Part shown: one piece after another, positions 1 to 10,167 of the stretch | Position numbering within the stretch: position 1 is the stretch's first letter | Layout: the number at the start of each line of letters is the position of its first letter | Source of the DNA: Eutreptiella sp. 'Long Island Sound 2002' | Taxonomy: Eukaryota > Euglenozoa > Euglenophyceae > Eutreptiales > Eutreptiaceae | Assembly (NCBI GenBank): GCA_964036045.1 | Contig: OZ038382.1 | Span: 116,222,429-116,286,428, forward strand | Length of the DNA: 64,000 bases | Direction of reading: 5' to 3' | Made by a program: the position numbers and the translations under genes | The notes under the pieces: model-generated | Seen by the model: the letters and a program-made list of their open reading frames with translations, nothing else | The model's database searches: none | Told to the model about the DNA's origin: nothing

Positions 1-1521
1 CCGGCGGTTGCTCCCGGTGGTGTGCGGTGCCCCGCGTCTTGTTGTGTGGTGCCGCGGTTGGGTCCGGGCTGTTTTGTGCGGCGCGCGGTGTTTTGCTGCG
101 CCGTGACGTGCTGTTGTGCAGATGCCTTGCTGTGTGGTGTGCTCGTTTATTGTGTCGTTGGCCGTCTTCCGTTGGCGTTGGCCGCGCCCTGTCTGTTGGT
201 GTCGCACGGTGCTCCGCTGCATCCTGCTGTTTTGTGCGGTTTTTCGTCCTGTGTCGTGCCGTCGTGTGCTGTCGTGTGCTGTTGTGTTTTCTTTATTGCT
301 GTGTGGTGTCGCGGTTGTGGACTTGTTCTCTCTCCGTCTCCTCGGTTGTGCGCACCTGCGGGTTCGCGCTGCCGGCTGCTGCCACCCCCCCCCCCTGGTT
401 TGTGTGTCGTGCCCTCTGCAGGTTTGTGTTGCCGTGCTGTGCTGGCCTGTTCTGTGCTTTGTGGTGCTGTGTTGCTGCTTGCTGTGTTGTGTTGTTGGGG
501 GTGCGGTGTGTCGTGTCGTGGTGTGCCGTGTGCTAATGTGCTTCGTGGGTGGTGTGGTGCTGCGCTGCGTTTCCTCGTGCGGCTGCGCCCTGCTGTGTGC
601 TCTGCCGTACTCGGTGGCGCTGTGCCGTGTTGTCGTGCGCTGCGCCATTCGCTGGAGTGCTGCGTCTTGGTGCTCTGTGCTGTGCTGTCCCGCTGTGTGC
701 GGCTCTGCCGTCTTGTGTCTGTTGGCGTTGTGCGGTTGGCTGTGTGCTGTGCTGTGCTGTTGTTTGCTGCTGTGTGCTGTGCTGAGCCTTTGGGCGTGGT
801 GTCTGGTTGATCTGTGCTGTGCTGTCGTTTTTTTGGCTTGCTGTTCTGTCTTGGTCGCGCTCCTGTGTGCTGTGCTGTGCCTCCTAGTGCACTGCTGGGC
901 CGTGTCGCGTCGTGTTGTGCTGTGTTGTGCAGTGCTGCTGTGCACTGTGCTGTGGGGATGGTGCTGTGCTGCGTTGTCTCGCGGTGTGTGGTGCCGCTTT
1001 GTGCTGTGGCGTGCCCTCGGGTGCTGTGCGGTGCCTCGGGTGCGGTGTGCTTTGCTGCGTGCTGTGCTGTGCTGCGCTGTGCTGTGCGGTCGTGTTTTGT
1101 GCTGTGCCTTGGGGTGTGGTGTCTTGGTGCGCTGTGTCGTGCTGTTCGCGTTGTGTCTTGCTGTTTGGTTGGGGTCTGTGTTCCTGTGTGTTGTGCTGAA
1201 TATCTTGGTGCTGTGCTGCGCTGCGTTGCGTCGTGTTGTTAGGTGCGTTGGAGTGCTGTTGCGCGATTTGCTGTTTGCCTGGTGCTGTGCTGTTTTTGCT
1301 CGCGCTTTCTGGTGCTGTTGCGTGCTGTGCCCTGCCCTCGGGTGTTGTGCCGTGCTCTGGGGTGCTGTGCCCTTTGGTGTGGCGTTTGCTGTGTTGCTCT
1401 GTGCTGTGTGCGCTGTGCTGCGTGTCTTTTGCCGTTGCGTTGTGGTGTGTACTGTTTTTTGCTGCTGTCTGTTGTGCTGCTGGCGCCCTGTGGTGTCCCG
1501 CTGTGTGCGCGGTTACCTCCG
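1..1521. repeat. Degenerate GTGCT pentanucleotide satellite, nearly free of A on the plus strand
   Basis: The stretch is built from drifted copies of a 5-bp unit (GTGCT and variants such as GCGCT and GTTGT) with occasional C or G runs. The first 60 bases contain no A, and later lines contain only a few. All stop codons contain A, and their complements all contain T, so most frames on both strands stay open by composition alone. The Cys/Val/Leu-rich plus-strand frames and the His/Gln/Thr-rich minus-strand frames are therefore not genes. The repeat abuts the tRNA-like 3-prime end of element B, exactly where B stops matching its sister copy A. Confidence 0.85.
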
Positions 1522-1590
1522 TGGGGGTAGTGGGGTTTGAACCCAGGACGCCCTCCCTAGAGCACACATGCTTGCCCACTCGGGTACAGT
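1522..1590 (-). promoter_or_regulatory. tRNA-like Pol III unit at the 3-prime end of B
   Basis: On the minus strand a box A-like stretch (1586-1574, core CCGAGTGGGC) is followed about 30 nt later by a strong box B (1544-1533, GGTTCAAACCC core) and a 3-prime end in ACTACCCCCA. Part of a T arm can pair, but the expected 5-prime acceptor strand is missing, so I do not call a functional tRNA. The same unit is in copy A at 57167-57239. Confidence 0.6.
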
Positions 1591-4194
1591 CAAATGCTCT
1601 AATGCAGACGGCGATAGCTGTATAAACAGCGTTTTAGTAAACGTCCTGACCAAGGGCAGGGGCGAAGCAATACTCCCAATGGAGGGCACAAATCTCCAGG
1701 AGCTGAAGAAAATAGAAAATGGAACGAACAGGGAGTGAATCCTGTCGTTTAGCGACAGGGGTAGCGATTTAAAAAGTCAAAATGCTAAAAATTGACGGAA
1801 CAACGTCAGAAATCGTACTTTTTAGACTAAAACCTGAAGTTGCAGACAAGCGGAACAGGAGCAGACTCCCAAAAACAGTTCCGCAAGCGTAAACGGCTCC
1901 AGAACAAGAAGGTATGAGCCGTAGTTTTTCAAAATTTTAAAAGAAATTTTTGAACGGTTGCATAAAAATGTTTATAAACTTTAAGAAAACAGTATTGACA
2001 GAAACCCGCACCACAGAGCAGGTGGACACCCCACCTCTCAGGTATGTTACTGTCATGTCACACGCATGCATTGTGTTCGTGATGGTTGCTTCGTTCAAAC
2101 GCTACGGTTGTCACTGTTGTGTTCGTTGGGGGTTCTGGTGTTCACTTCCTTTGCTCTGCACAGGCCAGAACTGAAATGAAAGGTATGCGAAACGAATGGA
2201 GCATGCAGTGCGCACGCAGGGTTAGTGTATGCGCTGTGCTCGCCATGCACGTGCCTAATCTAGGCATTCACGCGTTGTGTCGCTTTCCCTGTACCCCCAT
2301 CCATCCTCCTCTTCTCTTCACAGATCAGAAAAAAACGTGCTTGCTCGTGTTTGTGTTGCCGTAGCGTTAAAATAGGGTTGCTTAAAACGCTTAGGCTTGT
2401 TTCACGCTGTGCAGTGCGCCATTCCCTCTCTCTTTTCTGCAAGAAAACAAGGTAAGAAGGGCATGCATGACACACAATGCATTAACCGATTAGGGTTGTT
2501 CGCCGTTTGGTTGGTCAAAAGCTTAGGGTCGTTTTGCGTTTGTGTTCCTTGCGGCATTCACATGGTGCGTGGTGAGTAAGGTAGGTAAGCGCAGGAGGAG
2601 CGCACCTCCTGGTTGAGTCACGCGCTGATTGGTTGTTAATGGTAAATAGTTGATGAAAAAGTTTACTCATTTGCCTCCCTTCCCTTCATACACAGATGCA
2701 TTAGAGGGATATAGGGCACGCGCAGTGAACACGGTATAACTCTTGCTTGGGCTACCCAGGGCTCCGCTCTACGTTCTATAAGAGAACGGGCGGAGTCCTT
2801 AAGCTTGCTTGCTTGCTGCCTTGTTAGAGGACAGCGTGTTATTGGTCAGCCTGAGAAGTGTATAATACGTGGAGGCTGGCTTAGTTCCTCAGCCACTAAC
2901 CAGGTCTCATCTGCCTTTGCTTTACAGGTGGGTGAGGGCAGGGTGATTGGTGCAGCTGCAGTTGCCTTCGGCGATTGTGAATTTTTCTGCCCATGCTACA
3001 AAGGGCGCTTGTTACAGAATCAACAACCTGTACCTCAGCCGTGAGTGGCGAGGACAGTCCGACCTCTTCAACATACACGCTGTGCACACATACAGAGCAC
3101 TCCTTCCCTCCAAGCCCTGACAGGAAAACGTGTTGTGATGTCCCTGTTAGGCCACAGCTGCTTAGTAGTGCTGTGTTCTCTTGTAATTTCACAGGGGGGC
3201 CAGTAGTGCCCGTGACTAGTTCGTCATGAACACCCAGTAGTGTGTGTAGGGGTTAGGGTCAGCAGGCCTGGTAGGGACTGAGTGCGGTTGTGCTCACCCT
3301 GCCTTCGAAGGCCCGTGCTGGCATTTGTGAGTGTAGTGTAGTGGTGTGTCCTGTCCTGCGTGGTTTTCCTCGCGGGCAGGGGAGTGTGTTAGCTTTTGGC
3401 CCTTAGCAAGAATGGGCGTGTTTTATGCCCATAGCACACTTGGCCACCCCTGCCCTCTAGTAGGTAGGGCTTTTGCCATCTTCCCACAAGGATAGGCGCC
3501 AGCATAGAATCTGGGCGCCATAGGAGTGGTAATAGTACCTCATTAGGACCTTTGGTCCGACGTCAGCGAAGCCCCGTCTCCGGGAGCCACGCCGGGGAGT
3601 GCAGTGAGACACGTACAGACATACAGAGCACACTTAGGGGTATGGTAAACCCTGTAAGGAAGGGTAGAGCGCCATGAATCTGGACGAGTCAGGGGTCCTC
3701 ACTGTGGGCACGCTTGTCCTGAAGTAGGGTGGACACACCTTGCCTGATAACACCTTGCTTGTCATTCCCCCCTGGAGTAGAAAGCCACCGCTCTTCGTTG
3801 GCTCCCCAAGGTCATTACATCAGGGCAGTTCCCATGCAACACATGGTCAACAAGGCACACGCTCGCTGGGTGGCTGCAAATTTGATAAGCGGCCGCCTGG
3901 CCTACGCAGGTAACCATAAGCATGGGATTGCAGGGCACACCTAGGGCTGGTGCAGCGCTCAGAAAGCAGTGATTGGCAAAACATTTGGCCTTCGGCCAGA
4001 GAGTAGTTGTCACAGCGGGCTACCGGTCCTGTCCTGCGATGCACTGCGGGACAACTGTGACAACTGCTCTCACACACCTACGCAGACATATCTGCACAAG
4101 AGGGCTCACCGCCCTTAGGAGGTTAGAAGACCCAGAAGGTTAGAAAAGGGTTAATAGATAGACGCCAAGAGATTAGCTTTTCTTTTCACGCTGG
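1591..4194 (-). other. Long 3-prime extension of B
   Basis: This is the inverted, diverged counterpart of 54780-57166 in copy A. It lies between the chromodomain-like end of pol and the tRNA-like unit. No conserved sense protein is visible. On the plus strand (antisense to B) there are several splice-like signals: a CAG/GTATGT donor at about 2040, pyrimidine-rich CAG acceptors near 2160, 2322, 2696, 2928 and 3193, and GTGAGT or GTAAGA donors near 2451, 2572 and 3040. Several also occur in A. Short plus-strand frames (for example 2993-3229) are partly shared with A, but I cannot assign them. Confidence 0.6.
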
Positions 4195-4211
4195 GATAGA
4201 GTCAGGGTTGG
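4195..4211 (+). repeat. hAT target duplication and left terminal inverted repeat
   Basis: GATAGAGT (4195-4202) precedes CAGGGTTGG, the left tip of the transposon. The same 8 bp recur at 7285-7292 after CCAACCCTG. An 8-bp duplication is the hAT hallmark. Copy A shows a related empty site near 54747-54774. Confidence 0.93.
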
Positions 4212-4626
4212 TATTAACAAACGTTGTTTGTCAGTTTGTTTTGGAAATCAACCAACAAACGAACGAACGAACGAACCATGAAAATAAACGAACGTCGTTT
4301 GTTAATTTTTTTCCTTGTTAATATCCTTTCTGTTTACTTCTAATGGTTTGCTTGTTTCTCTTCTGCCCCATTGGTTCTTTTGCACAATATTTTCCAAAAT
4401 GTTTTTTAAAAAAAAAATTTCAAAAGTTTTTTTCTGAATTTTTTCTAAAACGTTTCATGCCATCACTGATGATGTCACCCATGATGTCAGGGCTGATGAT
4501 GTTATCAGGTGACATGTCCCCACTATATGAAACAAAAGCAAACAACATCACATCCTTTGAAATGACATTCCTGCTTGAGTGATTTTCTGATCTTCCCATT
4601 TTAAATCCTGTACTGCAGACGCCATA

Positions 4627-6537
4627 ATGAAAGATCAGACAAAAGAAAAAGATTTCCACCGTCGCGACGCTGTCAATCACCGCACTGATTGGACGTGCAA
4701 CTACTGCGACAAAACACTGAAATGCCTGATTGCCCCTGGTCGTGCACGGGACCTTTTCCCCGGTGGCAGCAAGAATGTGGCTGCCTGTAAATCCGTCCCT
4801 GACGCCGTTTTCAACGAGATGGTGTTGCAGAGAAAAGAAAAAGATGACCAGCAGAAGGCACTGGACAAGACCAAGGCAGCTAACGCTGAGCTGAAGAAGA
4901 GAGTGCTGGAAGGGGCTGAACAAAGCGGAGGCAGCAAAAAACAAACATCCATTGCAGCATTGGAGACAAAAATTCGGTCAGACCTTGATCAACAGTGGAG
5001 TCGCTTCGTGTCCCATGCAGGAGTCCCCTTTCACCTTACTGAAGATCCAGAGTTAGACGAGTTCTTCATTATGTATGAACGCTTCATCGTCGCTGGGCTT
5101 CGAAATTGGGGCACTCCTTATCGCAAGAAAATGGGGAAGGCTCTTGACACTGAATATGAGACACTGAAGACACAGGTGTTCAAAGAATACTTTGCGAACG
5201 ATGATTACACAATAATGGCCAGTGATGGTTGGTCCAATGTCAGATCCCAACCCGTGCTCAATTACACTATTACTGGCAGGAAGGGCACCGTTTTCATGCA
5301 TGCGGAGTATCCCAAACTGGTGAAGAGAGATGCTGAATATGTGGCCCAAAAACTAGTGGAGGCAAAGCACATCTATGAGAGCTTGAACGCTGGCAGCCAA
5401 CTTACTACAATGGTGCAGGACAATGCCAGTGTCATGAGTGCTGCAAACGTTGTACTGGACCACAAACACAAGGAGGAGATGGGGTACCTCACAAAGATTG
5501 GCTGTGTCCTGCATTCCTATTCTTTGTTGTTCAAGGACATGCTGAAGATTGGTCCCACGAAGAATGCTGCTGACACTGCAGTGCTCGTTGTGAAGGGCTT
5601 CAAGAACAGGACTCGGCCGAGAGATCTGGTGGATGACAAGCAGTTTGCGCTGAACATGAAGCGAACCCCAGCTCCACTCCCTGCAGAAACAAGGATGGGC
5701 AGCCGCTTCATCACAGTGCGCTGGGTGTTGAAGAACAAGGCAGCCCTGCAGGCTGCAGTTGTGGACCCTGAATGGCTCGCAGAGGAGAGTGATCTCAGGG
5801 ACACGGTGTTGCATCCAGATACGTGGCTTCAAATGGAGATGTTCACTAGCTTGCTGAGACCACTATGGAGGCTGATGCGTGGCGCATACACTGATGGGCC
5901 AGGTTACGTTATATGGGTGTACCACGACATGTTGAACTTCCAAGTGCACGTGGAGAACTCAGCACCACCCCAAAAAATGAAGTTCTCAGCCAGCGATCCT
6001 AAGTACTTCCGAACCTGTGTGATTGACAGGTGCAAGTTCCTGCACCAACCTGTGTACTCTGTAGCATACCTTTGCAATCCTCAGTTGCACGCCACAGCAA
6101 ATTGGCAGTGTTCAGAACTGCTGAAGGTTCTGCGCTCTGTTATGCATGCTTTTGCTGGTGATAAGGCCTCTAAGGCCTTGCTACAGCTTCAGGACTATCA
6201 GCTTAAGTGTGGTGACTTTTCAGATTCTCTTTCGTGGACAGAGGAAGCTACAAAGGGCAGTGCGCTCAGTTGGTGGGACCTCTGGGGTGGTGGCGTGCCT
6301 GAGCTCCAAGATGTTCTGAAGCGCGTGTTTTCTATTACCTGTGTCACCTCTGGCGCTGAGCGCAACTGGTCCATCTTTGGGTTTCGACACAGCAAGAATC
6401 GCAATAGGCTGTACAATGACAAAGTTACCAAGCTGGTCTTTGTGTACCAGAACCTCCGCGCGCTGCGCAAGCTTCGTCGCACAGGTTATTGTGAGCCTAT
6501 TGTTGAGTTTTCTGATGAGGAGGGCGAGGAGCAGTAG
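4627..6537 (+). CDS. hAT-family transposase, full length
   Basis: This 636-residue protein would cut and paste the surrounding element in the nucleus. The N-terminus has a CxxC pair (C24, C27) in a BED-finger-like context, though the usual His partners are not clear. Residues about 75-110 are Lys/Glu-rich and probably helical. Around residue 195 is MASDGWSN, the DUF659-type block with a likely catalytic Asp; a second, MVQDNAS, lies near 264. The C-terminal hAT dimerisation block starts near 572 (SGAERNWSIFG, then KNRNRL) and contains the likely catalytic Glu. The tail is acidic. The ATG at 4627 is the first in the open frame. No stop or frameshift is visible. A domesticated host gene is unlikely because the terminal repeats and target duplication are intact. 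Confidence 0.92.
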   Translation: MKDQTKEKDFHRRDAVNHRTDWTCNYCDKTLKCLIAPGRARDLFPGGSKNVAACKSVPDAVFNEMVLQRKEKDDQQKALDKTKAANAELKKRVLEGAEQSGGSKKQTSIAALETKIRSDLDQQWSRFVSHAGVPFHLTEDPELDEFFIMYERFIVAGLRNWGTPYRKKMGKALDTEYETLKTQVFKEYFANDDYTIMASDGWSNVRSQPVLNYTITGRKGTVFMHAEYPKLVKRDAEYVAQKLVEAKHIYESLNAGSQLTTMVQDNASVMSAANVVLDHKHKEEMGYLTKIGCVLHSYSLLFKDMLKIGPTKNAADTAVLVVKGFKNRTRPRDLVDDKQFALNMKRTPAPLPAETRMGSRFITVRWVLKNKAALQAAVVDPEWLAEESDLRDTVLHPDTWLQMEMFTSLLRPLWRLMRGAYTDGPGYVIWVYHDMLNFQVHVENSAPPQKMKFSASDPKYFRTCVIDRCKFLHQPVYSVAYLCNPQLHATANWQCSELLKVLRSVMHAFAGDKASKALLQLQDYQLKCGDFSDSLSWTEEATKGSALSWWDLWGGGVPELQDVLKRVFSITCVTSGAERNWSIFGFRHSKNRNRLYNDKVTKLVFVYQNLRALRKLRRTGYCEPIVEFSDEEGEEQ

Positions 6538-6565
6538 TCATTCACTGATCTACCATTGCACCTGA

Positions 6566-6870
6566 GCGCTCCGCTCGGCGCTCAACTCCACACGTTCTGC
6601 CGAAACAGTGACAGGCAGTAGGGCATGTACCTTCAACTAAGTCTGCGGCGACGCGCCAGTCACTTCTCAGGTCGAAATTGATCTTTATCATCTGTCATGG
6701 GCTGATTATTGTTCTCACGGCGGCGCTTAACTCGACGCGTTGTGCCACAACAGTGACAGGCAGTAGAGCATATACCTTCAGGTAAGTCTGCGGCGACGCG
6801 CCAGTCACTTCTCAGGGCGATCCTGATCCTCATGATCTGTCCTTGGCTGATTCTTGTTCTCACGGCGGCA
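6566..6870 (+). repeat. Tandem repeat in the hAT 3-prime region, two units of about 150 bp
   Basis: Two diverged copies (about 6572-6720 and 6721-6864) each contain GTGACAGGCAGTAG, CTGCGGCGACGCGCCAGTCA and a GGCTGATT-TTGTTCTCACGG ending. A third copy begins at about 6865 and then diverges. The array lies between the transposase stop and the right terminal repeat; no protein is visible. Confidence 0.8.
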
Positions 6871-7275
6871 CTCAGCCCTTCTTTCGGTGAACTTATCGTG
6901 CACGATGCGTTGTTCTGGTCACTGTGCGACCTTCGGGTGTGCCTATCAGCGGCTTATGTTGCCTCTTCATGGTTGCTTGCAGACTCCTGCAGACGCCCTT
7001 GGGAAACAATGGACATGTTAGAAGAAACAGTCTGTTAACATTTTCTTGCATCCATCAATTTTCTGTACCTGTGGTTTTTGAAATCCTGTGCATTTTCGAA
7101 ACCTTCAGTTCATAGGCTTTGACAACGCAAAACATCGGACACAGCACACAGGAAGTGCGCGCGCTACGCCGCGACAGGGGCCTGCGGGCCGTCGTTTGTT
7201 AAAATGTCGTTTGTTAATAAATTTCCCTAAGCGTAACAAACAAACGACCGTTCAGTTGCTAATTGCTCGCTCATC

Positions 7276-7292
7276 CCAACCCTGGATAGAGT
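7276..7292 (+). repeat. hAT right terminal inverted repeat and target duplication
   Basis: CCAACCCTG ends the element at 7284; GATAGAGT follows at 7285-7292 and matches the left copy. Confidence 0.93.
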
Positions 7293-7628
7293 CTCAGCAC
7301 GGGTTAGTAGCTGTCCCTCGTGGTTCTCAACGAGGTACGAGCGAAAGATGGGGTGGGGACTCCCATCTGGCTGTATAAAGGCGGACATGGGTTCCCAGGT
7401 CGCCTCGGATAGGCCATAGCCATCCGACAGGGCTAGGAACTTCCAGCCCTGTTTATACTCGTGGCGGGCAATACCTGCAACCACGTAGTAGCCATGGACT
7501 GCCATCTCATTGGCAGTCATCTCTTCGCGTTCCTCTGCCTCCTCTGGGCTGGCAGCGTTCTCTAGGTCGAAACGCTGGACCTCACTGTCGCTGAGGCGCC
7601 ACTCATCCCAGGACAAATCGTCAGGGGG
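7293..7628 (-). pseudogene. B pol 3-prime end: chromodomain-like tail
   Basis: The minus-strand frame reads SWDEWRLSDSEV, then a chromodomain-like block: YYVVAG, a Gly-Trp-Lys strand, DGYGLSEATWEP. This resembles the tail of chromovirus integrases, which may steer insertion to marked chromatin. Copy A has the same block at 54519-54734 and matches closely. Here the frame has no internal stop until hAT interrupts the terminal residues. The upstream continuation (integrase tail) is 27 kb away at 34564-34798, because element C sits between. Confidence 0.8.
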
Positions 7629-7633
7629 GTGAT
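7629..7633. repeat. Left target duplication of element C (GTGAT)
   Basis: GTGAT here matches 34559-34563. The empty-site sequence in copy A (near 54409) contains the corresponding bases once. Confidence 0.9.
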
Positions 7634-8080
7634 TGTGATCGGCATGGCTAGGGTGTGCTCCTGCCCTTGGCAGAGCTGGCAGGGCAGTGCAGATGGGCTG
7701 GTGTTGTTCAGACGTGTGCGCGGTCTTTCAGAATTTCCTTACGCTGTTGTTTATGATACGAATTTCAGAATTGATTGACAGATCTGGATGCTTGATTCGA
7801 AAACATGAATTTTGCGCTTATGAGGGCTTCTGTCCTCAGTATGAATCAGCATTCCACAATGCTTTCCCTTTTAGGGGCTTTGCCATGATTATTCATGTTT
7901 CATCGACTCAGACGGGGTTTTGAGGATAGCGCGGATTTTACACTCTGATTTTCGTGCATTTGTATTCCGTGCCTTCTTGGATTGGTGAATTGGTGTTTTT
8001 CAAGTAGAGCAAGAGCTTCAAAGATTCATTTACCGCGTTTTATATGTCAACAATCACAATGATGGAAGGACTGGAAAGCG
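7634..8080 (+). repeat. 5-prime LTR of C
   Basis: 447 bp, starting TGTGATC and ending GAAAGCG, repeated at 34113-34558. It is followed directly by a primer-binding site. The ATG of the gag frame (8044) lies inside its 3-prime end. Confidence 0.92.
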
Positions 8081-8095
8081 TGGTAGCAGAGCAGG
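8081..8095 (+). promoter_or_regulatory. Primer-binding site of C (initiator-Met tRNA type)
   Basis: TGGTAGCAGAGCAGG directly follows the LTR. TGGTAGCAGAG is complementary to the 3-prime end (CTCTGCTACCA) of common eukaryotic initiator Met tRNAs. It is in frame with the upstream ATG and codes for part of the gag N-terminus. Confidence 0.85.
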
Positions 8096-10152
8096 ATGCT
8101 CTTGCTCACCTTAACTCACAACTTAAGTCCAAAGCACAACCTTCTCCCTTGAAAGAGGAGTTCATGTACACGACTCAAAAGGAAGTGGACCCGGACGAGC
8201 TACCAGATGTCCAACCGCCAATGGCTCTTCGATTTGATGACGGTAATACTCCTCAAGCCATTCCATTTCAAGCATTGGGTGAAGAAGATATTCAACAACA
8301 TGATCCTATGACTTTGTTGAATAGTCATAATGAGGCTATTGAAGCTTTGGGCTCGGTGATTGATCAATTAGTTGGGTTTACCACTCCCTTGCTCACCTCA
8401 ATCATGGGGAAGTTGGTAAGGCATTTGAGCCTCTTTCGCAACATCGTCGAGTGCTTGAACAGTTGAGGCTCAAGATCCGTCGACTCGTTGATCATGAGGA
8501 AAATACAATGTGTTGCAAAACAACGTCCTTCCGACCTTGCAAAAATGTTCCGCCGACCTTCAGACGTTGCTTTCATTCAAGAAGATCTCAGAGAGCAAGC
8601 TCTCCACCATTGAAGCCCACTTGATGTCCATGGAGAATTCTTTGAAGGATTGAAGTATGGAGATTTCCACGACAAAACGTACGAGTGAATATGTTTCCAA
8701 ACAACATGATCTTTTGTCCTCTTCGGTTTGGCAACTTCAAAAACGAGTTGATCAAGTACAACAAACTATGGGTCCTTTTTCAACATCCGTGGGTGTAATT
8801 CGGTCACAAAAAAATTCATTGCAATCTCTCTCTTTTTCCGTGCATACGCTTTCCTTGTGAATGGATCTCATTGAGGGAAATATCAATTCTCGGTTTTCTG
8901 ACATGGAGTCTTCCCTTAAGAGTAGTTTTGCCACAGAGCTCGGCTCTATGGAGAGTCGACCAAGGAATGAATTTCAATCCCAATTTGCTTCGTTCCATTT
9001 TGCGGGGTTTCAACAACATATTGAAGTTACAAATTTGAAACTGTCGTCGTTTGAAAAACGATGGGTGAATGTTGGTTCTTTGCCTTCTTTTGCATTGCTT
9101 TCATTGCGATTGGAGAGGAATGAAAAATTGCTCAATGAACTACAACCACAAATAGCGATGACTCAAGTGTGGAGTAGGCGTCTAGACACTTTTGATGCTC
9201 AATTGAACGAATTTCGAAGAATACAAGCCTATCTTCCTACTCTTGATGTGAAGGTTAATGAGCTTGAGTCACAAATGAGTAGTGTTTTGTCGTTGACTCC
9301 TCAATTTGAGGCATGGAATTCTCGTTTGGGTGCCCTTGAGGGAGATGTTATTGGTTTCAAGTCGCATTTGGAATGAATTGACAATACACCTCCGCCGCCG
9401 CCCTTACCTCCGAAGGATGGGGCCTCTTCCACTGCCTTGGATTCATTACACAGACGTGTATCGGCGTTGGAATCCCGGCTCAATCCTTTGCATGATTCCT
9501 TTTAGCAGTGCACTTCTCGTTTACATGCATTGCAATCTTCAATGGAGAGTCACCAGGAAGTATCTATTTGATCAATGGCGCAAATTCGAGAAAAAATTTA
9601 AAATTAGAGATTTCCCATGGAGGTATGCGGAGCGAGTTCGAGGTTGTTGTGGGAAAATTTGGTGTCTTGACAGCCCGAGTGGAAGAATTCCATGGGAAAG
9701 AGTTTTTGCGTCGCTTTCCCATAAATGAGATGGCCTGCCCTCAATTGGATTTACTTGCTCAAACATCATTGGATGCCTTACATTCTTGCGAGGCTAAAGT
9801 ACAATTCGCTTTGGAGAATTTTATTGTATGTCTCGAGGCATTCGAATGCATGTTTGAGGGCTGTCTTTCACACCTCCGCTCGTCCTTCTGTGGCGAAGTG
9901 ACAGATCTCTTTGTTAATTGCATTTGCGAATCCCTTTCCACCTTTCAACCTATGCCTACTATCCTTATTCGCCTTACTAAGGTCGAGGAGAAAGTGAGTG
10001 CATGGGCCGAATGGAAAGGAGATGAAACAATTCCAGCCGGTGAGACTGTTGAGGTATCCCACACTCCCTCTTCCTCCTCTGCATATCCTGGTTCATTGGG
10101 AGAACACGAGAAAAAGAAAGCACCACACTTGGCGGGGGATGGGGAGACAAGG

Positions 10153-10167
10153 CCCTCGGTGTCTGAG
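10153..10167. repeat. Left 15-bp target duplication of insert E
   Basis: CCCTCGGTGTCTGAG, repeated exactly at 12282-12296. Confidence 0.9.

Larger units (their letters stand above)
4203..7284 (+). mobile_element. hAT DNA transposon inserted in B
   Basis: A 3082-bp element with inverted ends CAGGGTTGG/CCAACCCTG and a perfect 8-bp duplication. It carries one full-length transposase gene. A TCGTTTGTTA-type motif recurs close to both ends (4294-4305, 7191-7202, 7206-7217, and inverted near 4210 and 7236), as expected for subterminal transposase-binding repeats. A run of about five GAAC units lies at 4257-4276. Removing the element rejoins B's 3-prime coding end with its 3-prime extension. Open coding sequence, matching ends and matching duplication all suggest a fairly recent insertion. 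Confidence 0.93.
8044..10167 (+). pseudogene. C gag N-terminal region: long coiled-coil segment, decayed
   Basis: The frame opens at ATG 8044 inside the LTR, crosses the primer site and runs to 8466. It then continues in pieces (8657-8860, 8861-9376, 9508-10167) in shifting frames. The pieces are rich in Leu, Glu, Gln and Ser in heptad-like spacing, with repeated phrases of the type QFEAWNSRLGALE, typical of coiled-coil proteins. The last piece (acidic, Ser-rich) reads in frame into 12297 once insert E is removed. Element D has a similar long helical leader. The role is presumably in particle assembly; no catalytic domain is seen. Confidence 0.7.

Noticed and set aside
1522-1590. A true tRNA gene
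   Set aside because: Box A and B are good, but acceptor and anticodon stems do not close.
22-1625. Several long overlapping frames rich in Cys/Val/Leu (plus) or His/Gln/Thr (minus)
   Set aside because: They come from a satellite with almost no A on the plus strand; stops cannot form, and many frames are open at once.
4191-7292. A 9- or 10-bp target duplication for hAT
   Set aside because: The extra G next to GATAGAGT is explained by the terminal CAGGG/CCCTG; 8 bp fits hAT elements.
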